From: UBA509 sp038729325
Lineage (GTDB): Archaea; Thermoplasmatota; Thermoplasmata; Thermoplasmatales; Thermoplasmataceae
Direction of reading: 5' to 3'
Length of the DNA stretch: 47,871 nucleotides
Assembly (NCBI GenBank): GCA_038729325.1
Contig: JAVYSG010000002.1
Location: 1 to 47,871, forward strand
The translations under genes were made by a program, and so were the position numbers. The notes beneath the pieces were generated by a model. It ran no database searches, had not been told where the DNA came from, and saw only the letters and a list, made by a program, of their open reading frames with translations. Of the stretch, positions 1 through 7,109 are shown one piece after another (the stretch's first letter is position 1; each line of letters starts with the position of its first letter).

Positions 1-39
1 CAAAGAATCTAGACTTAAATTATTCCAATAATTACTAAA

Positions 40-111
40 TGGACCGGTCGGGATTTGAACCCGAGGCCTCCTGCTTGCAAAGCAGGCGATCTACCGCTGA
101 TCTACCGGCCC
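40..111 (-). tRNA. tRNA-Ala (anticodon TGC)
   Basis: Read on the minus strand this folds into a complete 72-nt cloverleaf. It has a 7-bp acceptor stem, a D arm with GATC/GATC stem, a 5-bp anticodon stem CCTGC/GCAGG around the loop TTTGCAA (anticodon TGC), a T arm with TTCAAAT in the loop, and discriminator A. The acceptor stem has the G3-U70 pair that is the classic alanine identity element. No intron is present and the 3' CCA is not encoded. Confidence 0.96.
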
Positions 112-144
112 TAAATTTTACCAGAGGTATGAAGCAGCCTGAGA

Positions 145-154
145 GTATTAAAAC
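145..154 (-). promoter_or_regulatory. probable TATA box of the tRNA-Ala gene
   Basis: On the minus strand this reads GTTTTAATAC, centred about 38 nt before the tRNA 5' end, which suits an archaeal box A driving a short-leader tRNA precursor. It is assigned by position and A/T content only. Confidence 0.4.
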
Positions 155-226
155 ACTAAAAATACTTTTGCTCAGCTTGCTCGGTCTTGCCTGCAATATT
201 GAATGCTGATTTAAATTCTGAGAACA

Positions 227-844
227 CTATTTGGAGAGAACAATTTTAGCATCTACGGCAAACGCATCGGCATCGGTAAGTATGAGCGGATTGATGTCAA
301 GTGATATGATATTCCGACCATATTTATGAATCAGCAGTGAAAGTGATAACACTGTATCCACAAGTTTATTCTCGTTTACTTTAATGCCTCTGAATCCGTT
401 TACGAATCTCCCGAGGGAAGTCTCCATTATCATTTCTCTCACATCGGAGCCAGATACATCAATGGCCCTGAAGGAGACGTCGTCGAAAATCTCAGCGAGT
501 ATGCCCCCTGCTCCGAGCATAATTACGTGGCCAAAGGTTGGATTATTGTTCACTCCAAGTATTGCTTCCACCTTACCCTGAATCATTTCCTCGACCAGGA
601 AATTGTAACCTGGGAATCGTGAAGACAGCTCACTGAATGATGTTTCTAGCTGCATCCTATCGTTTATTCTCAAGACTACTGCTCCTGCATCAGACTTATG
701 CAATAAATCGTGTCCAACAGCTTTCAGCACCAGCGGATAACGAAGTGAGATAACATCCGGAAGAGAATTTCCTTTGACCAGTACACCTGCAGGTGTCTTT
801 ATCCTGAATTCCCTTAGAAGCGCTTTTGCCTGGAATTCATCCAT
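227..844 (-). CDS. ADP-forming acyl-CoA (acetyl-CoA) synthetase, beta subunit (ATP-grasp)
   Basis: This is the nucleotide-binding beta subunit of the archaeal enzyme that converts acyl-CoA, ADP and phosphate to acid, CoA and ATP. The 206-residue product shows the family features in order: an N-terminal EAK-like segment (DEFQAKALL), YPLVLKAVGHDLLHKSDAGAV, the loop GAGGILAEIFDDVSFR and the ending SLDINPL. I chose the ATG at 844, preceded by GGAGGTG, because the N-terminus then matches other beta subunits. The reading frame stays open upstream to 1069. An ATG at 877-880 after AGGAGGA, inside the alpha gene, is a possible earlier start. It follows the alpha gene directly and is presumably translationally coupled to it. 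The substrate (acetate or a larger acyl or aryl acid) cannot be told. Confidence 0.9.
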   Translation of the reverse strand: MDEFQAKALLREFRIKTPAGVLVKGNSLPDVISLRYPLVLKAVGHDLLHKSDAGAVVLRINDRMQLETSFSELSSRFPGYNFLVEEMIQGKVEAILGVNNNPTFGHVIMLGAGGILAEIFDDVSFRAIDVSGSDVREMIMETSLGRFVNGFRGIKVNENKLVDTVLSLSLLIHKYGRNIISLDINPLILTDADAFAVDAKIVLSK

Positions 845-863
845 GACACCTCCGGGGTAATCC

Positions 864-2258
864 TCATACGACAGCATCATTCTTCCTCCTGACATAATAT
901 GAATATTTTGCAAGTGCCTCTGCGGATCGTACAGTCCTTGATATACTGGGAAATGCCGGAACGTGCTGCTTTTCCAGTGAAAGTAGCATCTGCTTGGCCT
1001 CTTTGAATCCCAGAACTCCCACAAGCAGAGGCTTACCCGTTCTCTGCCATTTGACTGCCACATCAACAAGATTCATGGTCATTTTAGGGGTCTGTGGAAG
1101 TGCATAAAGTATTATCATATCTATTTCATCTGCTTCATTCAGTATGGACAAAATGTCGTTAACCTGATTAACGCTGCCATCAGCTGTTATGTCTACAGGA
1201 TTCTGCACAGATCCGAATGACACAATCACCTTTCTTATCTCTTCTTTTGTATGCTCAGAAAGTTCAGCTAATTTCAGATCAGGGTGGGCAGGAAGCGACA
1301 GAAGATCCGTGGTCACAACACCAACTCCTCCCGCGCTTGTTACGACAGCTATCCTGTTACCATGAGCATTGCTGGAGTAAGAAAGTGTCCTTGTAAAGTC
1401 CATCAGTTCGGTTTCATTCTGGGCGCGGACTATGCCAAGCTGCCTGAATATCCCTTCAATCACCCTGTCATCAGTAGCCATTGAAGCAGTGTGAAGCATT
1501 GCAGCCTTCGCTGCGGTCTCAGTTCTTCCGGATTTTAATATCACCACTGGCTTATTTTTTACAACATTGCTCATGATCCTGAAGAAGTCATGTCCGCGGG
1601 GTATGCTTTCAAGGTAAAGTGCTATGCCTTTCACTTCCGGCATAGAAGCAAGATAATTCAGGAGGTCAAGTTCATCCAGGTCCGATCGGTTACCTACATT
1701 TATGAACGAGTGTATTCCTGTTCCGAATTCAGAAATAGTATCCATTGTAAGGAGTCCAAGTGCACCACTCTGTGATATGAATGCAATGGGCCCCTCAGGA
1801 GGGAATCCAACTCTGTCTGCCGGAGTCAGAGTTGTGTTGAGTCCGCTGCCTGGAACATATATCCCCACAGTGTTAGGTCCTATTATCCTGGTATCTGTAC
1901 CATCAATCAGGGAACTAATCCTGGACTGCAGAGCTTTTCCGTCATCTCCAGTTTCTGCGAAACCACCAGGAATCATCACAATGAACGGTACCTTAAGAGA
2001 AACGCAGTCCTGCACAACTGAAACGGATGATCTGGCGGGAATGGCAATGATGCACAGATCAATACTATGACCTATGGATTTTATGTCAGGATAGCACCTG
2101 ATCCCCATTATTTCATCCTGTGAAGGATTGACCGGAAATATTCTTCCACGGTATCCGGATGAGATCATGTTTTTCAGGATCACATTCCCGATTTTTCCCG
2201 GGTCATTTGAGGCTCCCACAAGGCTTACAGATTCCGGCCGAAATAACTTTTCAAGCAC
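864..2258 (-). CDS. ADP-forming acyl-CoA (acetyl-CoA) synthetase, alpha subunit
   Basis: This 464-aa protein is the CoA-binding and phosphohistidine-carrying subunit. Visible parts are an N-terminal Rossmann CoA-binding domain (SVSLVGASNDPGKIGN, about residues 10-26; GPNTVGIY near 127-134), a succinyl-CoA-ligase-like core (FISQSGALG near 160-168), and GRTETAAKAAMLHTAS around His256, which matches the transiently phosphorylated histidine of Pyrococcus-type enzymes. The start is GTG with no clear Shine-Dalgarno site. An A/T-rich box about 30 nt upstream (TATAATTATTATT on the minus strand) suggests a leaderless or short-leader message. It forms an operon with the beta subunit. In thermoacidophiles this enzyme makes ATP at the acetyl-CoA to acetate step. 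Confidence 0.92.
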   Translation of the reverse strand: MLEKLFRPESVSLVGASNDPGKIGNVILKNMISSGYRGRIFPVNPSQDEIMGIRCYPDIKSIGHSIDLCIIAIPARSSVSVVQDCVSLKVPFIVMIPGGFAETGDDGKALQSRISSLIDGTDTRIIGPNTVGIYVPGSGLNTTLTPADRVGFPPEGPIAFISQSGALGLLTMDTISEFGTGIHSFINVGNRSDLDELDLLNYLASMPEVKGIALYLESIPRGHDFFRIMSNVVKNKPVVILKSGRTETAAKAAMLHTASMATDDRVIEGIFRQLGIVRAQNETELMDFTRTLSYSSNAHGNRIAVVTSAGGVGVVTTDLLSLPAHPDLKLAELSEHTKEEIRKVIVSFGSVQNPVDITADGSVNQVNDILSILNEADEIDMIILYALPQTPKMTMNLVDVAVKWQRTGKPLLVGVLGFKEAKQMLLSLEKQHVPAFPSISRTVRSAEALAKYSYYVRRKNDAVV

Positions 2259-2483
2259 ATGAGGTGATTCACAGTGGGAATAATAATTATATTATTGCCT
2301 ATGAATTTTAACATTTAATAATATTTCTGCACACAGATGTAATCTTGTATTTCCAGATATCCTGTATATAGAACCCATAATTAAGGAGATTTAAGAAAGT
2401 GAAATCATAAAATCCATAACGAATGCAAGGTATTCTGGCAATGATTTCCCATACGTGAACAAAGCTTCCCTTCATGGTCTTAT

Positions 2484-2493
2484 CTTTTATATC
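2484..2493 (+). promoter_or_regulatory. TATA box of the isoprenoid (IPK-IDI2-ZPR1) operon
   Basis: CTTTTATATC sits 22-31 nt before the ATG at 2515, the distance expected for a leaderless archaeal transcript. This also supports the downstream ATG over the longer open frame from 2455. Confidence 0.6.
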
Positions 2494-2514
2494 CATGTAA
2501 CAATTTGCCCACTG

Positions 2515-3246
2515 ATGCAGCTGGTAAAACTGGGAGGAAGTGTGATAACTGTCAAGTCAAGATATCGTTATTTTCTCCAGCAAACCACCAGAAGAATTGT
2601 GCATGAACTTAAAAGAATTGATGACGAAATAATACTGGTTCACGGTGGTGGATCTTTTGGGCACATCAAGGCCAGTGAATTCCGGTTGAATGGAAGCCCG
2701 GCATCATCAGCACCTGATGGTATTTCCATTGTTCACAGGGACATGATGGAACTTGATCAGAGGATTATTGGTGTAATGCTGACCGAAGAAATGCCGGGCA
2801 TCGGTATGCCGCCTTCCACTTTTCCGGACCCATTTATACCACCCTTCGGACTGATTCAATCATACATGGAAGCTGGAATGTTTCCTGTGACATTTGGTGA
2901 TGTATATATCCGGAATGGGAATTCAGGTATTGTATCCGGCGACGACCTGATGCTGGCCCTTGCACTTCATTTCAAGCCCAGCAGAGTGATGTTTCTGAGT
3001 GATGTTGATGGAATATACGACAGAAATCCTAAGACACATCCAGAGGCTGAACTCAGGAAAGAGGTGAGGGGAAATGAGGCCTTTGAGCTTAACAGGGATG
3101 ACGTGACAGGCGGAATGGGTAAGAAATTGGGGATAATGAAGAGAATAGCAGAAACTGGAACCGAAGTATACCTCCTGAACGGCAGACATCCTGAGAGGAT
3201 CTGGACTATGGGAACAAAGGAATTCGTAGGTACGGTGATTCATTGA
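2515..3246 (+). CDS. isopentenyl phosphate kinase
   Basis: Phosphorylates isopentenyl phosphate to IPP with ATP, the last kinase step of the archaeal variant mevalonate pathways. The 243-aa product is an amino-acid-kinase fold protein. It starts with the phosphate loop VKLGGSVIT and has VHGGGSFGH, in which His50 matches the catalytic histidine of characterised IPKs. It also shows SGDDLM, FLSDVDGIY (near 160-168) and TGGMGKK (near 205). The frame is open from 2455, but the ATG at 2515 lies right behind the TATA box and gives the normal N-terminus. Its stop overlaps the TTG start of the isomerase, so the two are coupled. In Thermoplasma the substrate arises by the mevalonate 3-phosphate route. 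Confidence 0.93.
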   Translation: MQLVKLGGSVITVKSRYRYFLQQTTRRIVHELKRIDDEIILVHGGGSFGHIKASEFRLNGSPASSAPDGISIVHRDMMELDQRIIGVMLTEEMPGIGMPPSTFPDPFIPPFGLIQSYMEAGMFPVTFGDVYIRNGNSGIVSGDDLMLALALHFKPSRVMFLSDVDGIYDRNPKTHPEAELRKEVRGNEAFELNRDDVTGGMGKKLGIMKRIAETGTEVYLLNGRHPERIWTMGTKEFVGTVIH

Positions 3247-4295
3247 TAGAAAACCGCAAGGAGGAACACATACGCATAGCGGAGACTGAGAATGTAACGA
3301 CGGACCATAATTACTGGGATGACGTTGAGATAATTCATCAGGCAGTGCCGGAAGTGGATTTCGATGCAATCGATACCAGCGTGAAATTCCTCAATCACAA
3401 AATTGCCCATCCAATGATTATTTCATCAATGACGGGTGGCACTGACCTGGCAAAGAAGATAAACTACAATCTTTCGACTGTTGCTGAAAAATTCAACATA
3501 CCCATGGGGGTAGGAAGCATGAGGGCAGCGGTTGAGAAGAAGGAACTGGCAGATACATTCTCTGTGATTCTGCAGAGCAAGGTTCCAGTGAGAATAGCAA
3601 ACATAGGCGCCCCACAGCTTGTAAAGCAGGGAAAACCCCCCTTCAGCGACAGGGACATAGAATACGTAATGGGGCTGATTGAAGCTGACTATCTCATAGT
3701 TCATTTCAACTTCCTCCAGGAAATGGTGCAGCCTGAAGGAGACAGAAATGCAGTGGGCATACTTCGGAGGCTGAAAGAAATCGCCGGGAGTTATCCTGTA
3801 ATTGCAAAAGAGACAGGAAATGGGATGTCACACGAAGCAGCACTCTCACTTAAGGACGCAGGAGTGAAGGCTATAGATGTCGGCGGGTTGGGTGGTACAT
3901 CCTTTGCTGCAATAGAATATTACAGGGCCCGAAAGAGTGGCGATGTTGAAAAGATGAATTCAGGAAAATCGTTCTGGAACTGGGGAATACCTTCACCGGC
4001 ATCCATAAAATACTGCCATGTTGGAATTCCTGTCATTGGGAGTGGTGGCCTGAGAAATGGGCTGGATCTTGCAAAGGCAATCATCATGGGTGCAGAGGCG
4101 GGAGGATTTGCGAGGACTTTGCTGAAAAGCGCCGATTCATCTGCTCAGGATATTGAAGCTACAGTCCTTCAGATCATCCGTGACCTTAAGATTGCAATGT
4201 TTCTCACTGGATCCCCATCAATTGCAAAGCTAAAAAAAGCCCGTCATTTCATAAGAGAACCGTTGAGATCGTGGATTGATGTCTATGACAGATGA
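3243..4295 (+). CDS. fni: type 2 isopentenyl-diphosphate isomerase (FMN-dependent)
   Basis: Interconverts IPP and DMAPP using FMN and NAD(P)H. The 350-aa protein has the type 2 signature: RKEEHIRI at the N-terminus, SSMTGGTD (near 61-68), GVGSMRA, VKETGNGMS-like IAKETGNGMS, DVGGLGGTSFAAIE (near 213-226) and GSGGLRNGLDLAKAI (near 262-276), the phosphate-binding end of the TIM barrel. The first codon is TTG at 3243, overlapping the TGA of the kinase gene. No ATG occurs before the conserved RKEEH segment, so the TTG start is needed. Its 3' end overlaps the ZPR1 gene by 17 nt. Confidence 0.94.
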   Translation: MIENRKEEHIRIAETENVTTDHNYWDDVEIIHQAVPEVDFDAIDTSVKFLNHKIAHPMIISSMTGGTDLAKKINYNLSTVAEKFNIPMGVGSMRAAVEKKELADTFSVILQSKVPVRIANIGAPQLVKQGKPPFSDRDIEYVMGLIEADYLIVHFNFLQEMVQPEGDRNAVGILRRLKEIAGSYPVIAKETGNGMSHEAALSLKDAGVKAIDVGGLGGTSFAAIEYYRARKSGDVEKMNSGKSFWNWGIPSPASIKYCHVGIPVIGSGGLRNGLDLAKAIIMGAEAGGFARTLLKSADSSAQDIEATVLQIIRDLKIAMFLTGSPSIAKLKKARHFIREPLRSWIDVYDR

Positions 4296-4830
4296 CGTAT
4301 ACGATGACGACATACCAAAGGAATTTGTGACGGAAACTCCATGCCCTTCATGCGGAGAGCCTCTCTACTTCATTTTCTACAGGACAAAGATAACATACGA
4401 GGAAGCCGTTGAGATAGAGACGTTCTTCTGCAAGAAATGCCTGTATAAGAGTACCGAGATAAGGCAGATAGATCGCAGGGAGCCAAAAACTCTGGTATTC
4501 CAGGTCAGGAATCACGACGATCTTAGAACAGTTCTCTACAGATCTCCTGAAGCAAGAATAAGCATACCGGAACTGGAAGCTGATATAGAGCCGGGTGAAA
4601 TTTCCACCGGAGAGATAACTACTGTTGAGGGAATACTCAGCCAGATTCTGGATAAGCTGCAGCTTCTGGATGAAGACGACGCCTCTCCGGAAGATCTCAG
4701 GGCGATCAGGGAAAAGATAGAGGGAATTATTCAGGGCAGTGGAATGACGTTCACCTTTGTGATCGACGATCCCATGGGGAAAAGCCGCATAAACAGCGGA
4801 AGAGTCATAACGCTCAAACATGAAGGATAA
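4279..4830 (+). CDS. ZPR1-type zinc finger protein
   Basis: A 184-aa archaeal ZPR1-domain protein. It has one CxxC-(about 30)-CxxC zinc ribbon (CPSCGEPL and FFCKKC, roughly residues 16-55). The ZPR1 beta domain follows, with IRQID, KTLVFQV, SIPELEADIEPGEISTGEITTVEGIL and the ending RVITLKHEG. The family is linked in eukaryotes to translation factor eEF1A; the archaeal role is not settled. The start may be the ATG at 4279 or 4285. Both lie inside the isomerase gene, so all three genes are probably one transcript. Confidence 0.88.
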   Translation: MSMTDDVYDDDIPKEFVTETPCPSCGEPLYFIFYRTKITYEEAVEIETFFCKKCLYKSTEIRQIDRREPKTLVFQVRNHDDLRTVLYRSPEARISIPELEADIEPGEISTGEITTVEGILSQILDKLQLLDEDDASPEDLRAIREKIEGIIQGSGMTFTFVIDDPMGKSRINSGRVITLKHEG

Positions 4831-4860
4831 GGCACCAGGGCGCATACGTAACGTGTCAGA

Positions 4861-4870
4861 TTTATATATA
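4861..4870 (+). promoter_or_regulatory. TATA box of the A-type ATPase operon
   Basis: TTTATATATA lies 31-40 nt before the atpK ATG at 4901, giving a predicted leader of roughly 10 nt. It is the only strong box A between the ZPR1 gene and the end of atpI, so the ten ATPase-operon genes are probably one transcription unit. Confidence 0.65.
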
Positions 4871-4900
4871 CTCCAACAATGATCCTGCGGTGCATAGCAC

Positions 4901-5131
4901 ATGACAATCGACTATACATCAGCATTGTTAGCCATAGCGGCATCCATATCAATAGCTGGCGGACTCATAGGCACAGGTATGGCACAGCAGGGTATTGGAG
5001 CTGCCGGAATGGGAATTATTGCTGAAAAACCGGAAAAGTTTGGGCAGGTACTGATATTTTTCGTTATCCCGGAGACCCTGTGGATAATCGGATTTGTCCT
5101 TGGAATAATTCTGCTTCTGCATATCCTGTGA
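4901..5131 (+). CDS. atpK: A-type ATP synthase subunit K (membrane rotor proteolipid)
   Basis: The 76-aa product is the rotor ring proteolipid: two transmembrane hairpin helices (about residues 6-27 and 48-72) joined by a short polar loop with EKPEKFG. Glu58 in VIPETLW is the ion-carrying carboxylate. The motif context IPET with no QxxE-type sodium signature suggests proton coupling, which is an inference. The N-terminal helix is rich in G and A (GGLIGTGMAQQGIGAAGMG), as usual for c-type rings. It is the first gene of the operon, where the more usual archaeal order puts H and I first. Confidence 0.95.
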   Translation: MTIDYTSALLAIAASISIAGGLIGTGMAQQGIGAAGMGIIAEKPEKFGQVLIFFVIPETLWIIGFVLGIILLLHIL

Positions 5132-5140
5132 TGGTAAGAT

Positions 5141-5707
5141 ATGACGCTGGAAGATATCCTTAAGGACATAGAAGCCCGTGGAGATGGTGAGTTAAAGAAT
5201 CTCAGTGAATACTATGAACAGAAGATATCAGAATTCAAGAAAAAGCAGGATATTGCCATAAGGAATCTTCAGGAGAAATATGAAAAGATCACAGAGGAAG
5301 AAGTGCGTTCGGTAGAGAGGACAACAATAAGCTCCGGGGAAATGGAAGCCCTGAAGATTGTGAGGTCCAGGGAAAGCAGCCTTATAGAGGAGGCCATGGG
5401 GAAAGCCACCATATATCTGAAGGAGCTGAGAAACTCCAGGTATTACAAGGATATTATGGCAAGAATGGTGGCGGTTGCCCGGGCCAGCCTTGGAGGCAAA
5501 ATCATCATTAGGGTATCCTCCAGGGATTCCAGTCTCATTCCGCAATCCAAGGATCTGGTTATAAAGGAGGAGGAAGTTGATCCGTACGGCGGAATAATTG
5601 CACAGTCCAGCGATGGTTCCATGCAGGTTGAACTGACGCTCACATCCATAATGCAGGACATAAAGGAAAAACTGATATCCAGAATCTCAGAACACCTGGG
5701 GGAATGA
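5141..5707 (+). CDS. atpE: A-type ATP synthase subunit E (peripheral stalk)
   Basis: The 188-aa protein has a long charged N-terminal helix (about residues 1-90, rich in K, E and R, coiled-coil-like) and a globular C-terminal half ending KLISRISEHLGE. This is the usual build of subunit E, which pairs with the H/G helix to form the peripheral stalk. The C-terminal part includes VDPYGGIIAQSSDGSMQVELTL, typical of the family (a D-G-x-I-x-x-S-x-D-G pattern). It starts with ATG 9 nt after atpK and ends 4 nt before atpC. Confidence 0.9.
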   Translation: MTLEDILKDIEARGDGELKNLSEYYEQKISEFKKKQDIAIRNLQEKYEKITEEEVRSVERTTISSGEMEALKIVRSRESSLIEEAMGKATIYLKELRNSRYYKDIMARMVAVARASLGGKIIIRVSSRDSSLIPQSKDLVIKEEEVDPYGGIIAQSSDGSMQVELTLTSIMQDIKEKLISRISEHLGE

Positions 5708-5711
5708 AGAT

Positions 5712-6770
5712 ATGGACCCAACCTATACGGGTGCATTTGGAAGAGTTCGGGTCTACGGAAACGATTTTCTGCCTGGAGATTTTATCCGACGGCTGATGGC
5801 CACAAAGACCATAGATGAAATGGTCTCAGAACTCTTCAGCACCTTCTACAGGCAGGACATGGAACTCTTTACAGCGGTATACAAGGGAATAGACCTCATC
5901 AGCATCTCGTTAAATCACAGGCTGATACTCAGGAACAGGATAGCTCTTTTCGCAGCTCCGGTTCCGGGCCGTGACGTTATAAGGGCATATCTCTCAAAGT
6001 GGGACGTTTCCAATATAAAATCCGTGCTGTCATCCAAGTACCTTGGTTACGGCATCAAGGAAACAGAAAGCTTTCTTGTGAGTTTCAGGGATGTCCCCAT
6101 CGGTATATTTGGCGGAAATCTGACCAGGGATGATTATAATGCCATGATGTCACAGAACTCTGTAGACTCAGTTGTCAATTATCTTTCAAACTTCGGGTAC
6201 GGGCAGCAGATACTGCTCAATATGGACAGGTTCAGAAAATCAGGAGATATCAGCCTTCTTCTCTCTGCGCTTGATACCTATTATTACTCACAGCTGGTCG
6301 AATCCGTAAAATTCTACAATGGAGATGAAGGCCCTCTGAGAAGCTTCATTTCCGAGGAAATTGATCTTCGCAACCTGATGATAGTTCTGAAGAGCCTCGA
6401 TCTGGGAATTGAGTTTGAAAGGATCAGGGAGGGCCTGATACCTGCAGGAACAATGGATATGGGAAGGCTCCAGGAAATTTTCTCAGCAGGCTCAGTTACA
6501 CAGGCCATAGATAAGCTTGGAGGATACGGAAACATGAAGACGGCGGCAGAGGCTTATGAACAGACAAGGCGGCTTGAAACCCTTGAGAGTTCAATAAGAT
6601 CTGATATCCTTAAAAGATACATCGATATTTTCAACTCACAGGCTCTTTCAATAGGTTCAGTATTTGCATTCATACTGCGATCAGAGCTTGAACGTGAGAG
6701 AATCAGGTCAGTTTCCCTGGGCAAGTATTATTCTGTCAGTGAGGACAGGATAAAAGCTCTGATATTCTGA
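5712..6770 (+). CDS. atpC: A-type ATP synthase subunit C (d-like rotor cap)
   Basis: The 352-aa protein belongs to the vacuolar-type subunit d/AC39 family. It has the N-terminal YTGAFGRVRVYGNDFL, a central DLRNLMIVLKS segment (the EIDLRNL signature of the family, near residues 216-227), and a repeated all-helical organisation that caps the K ring and couples it to the central shaft. Length is normal for the family. It lies between atpE and atpF. Confidence 0.91.
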   Translation: MDPTYTGAFGRVRVYGNDFLPGDFIRRLMATKTIDEMVSELFSTFYRQDMELFTAVYKGIDLISISLNHRLILRNRIALFAAPVPGRDVIRAYLSKWDVSNIKSVLSSKYLGYGIKETESFLVSFRDVPIGIFGGNLTRDDYNAMMSQNSVDSVVNYLSNFGYGQQILLNMDRFRKSGDISLLLSALDTYYYSQLVESVKFYNGDEGPLRSFISEEIDLRNLMIVLKSLDLGIEFERIREGLIPAGTMDMGRLQEIFSAGSVTQAIDKLGGYGNMKTAAEAYEQTRRLETLESSIRSDILKRYIDIFNSQALSIGSVFAFILRSELERERIRSVSLGKYYSVSEDRIKALIF

Positions 6771-6779
6771 GGTGATTTT

Positions 6780-7106
6780 ATGATTAAGGGAGAAAAGGTA
6801 GGAAACATTGCAGTCATCGGCGAGAGGGAACTGGTTCTGGGGTTCCGCCTGGTCGGTGTTGAGAATTCATTTATTGCGGAGAAGGAGAAAGGGGTGGAAA
6901 TGCTTAAGGAAATGATCAGGGAAAGAAAGTATTCGCTGATTATGATATCCGAGAGCATCAAGTCGTTTATGGATCAGAAAACGCTCAGGGCGGTTGAAAC
7001 CTCAACCGATCCTGTGGTGGTTTTCATACCTCTTCCGGGAGGACAGGACCTGGAATCGGTCAATGATCTTGCCAGAAGGGTGCTTGGAGTGGAGATTGGT
7101 AGGTGA
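6780..7106 (+). CDS. atpF: A-type ATP synthase subunit F (central shaft)
   Basis: The 108-aa protein shows the subunit F plan: N-terminal NIAVIGERELVLGFRLVGV, a central helix, YSLIMISESI and VVVFIPLPG. It sits on subunit D in the rotor shaft. The ATG at 6780 is preceded by GAGGTGAT, a perfect match to the archaeal anti-Shine-Dalgarno end, so translation is independently initiated although the gap to atpC is short. Confidence 0.92.
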   Translation: MIKGEKVGNIAVIGERELVLGFRLVGVENSFIAEKEKGVEMLKEMIRERKYSLIMISESIKSFMDQKTLRAVETSTDPVVVFIPLPGGQDLESVNDLARRVLGVEIGR

Positions 7107-7109
7107 ATT

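Noticed and set aside
845..1069. N-terminal extension of the acyl-CoA synthetase beta subunit frame
   Set aside because: These bases code for the alpha subunit in another frame and the extra residues have no resemblance to beta subunits.
4348..4902. A 184-codon minus-strand frame opposite the ZPR1 gene
   Set aside because: It is the complement of a supported coding gene and shows no family features.
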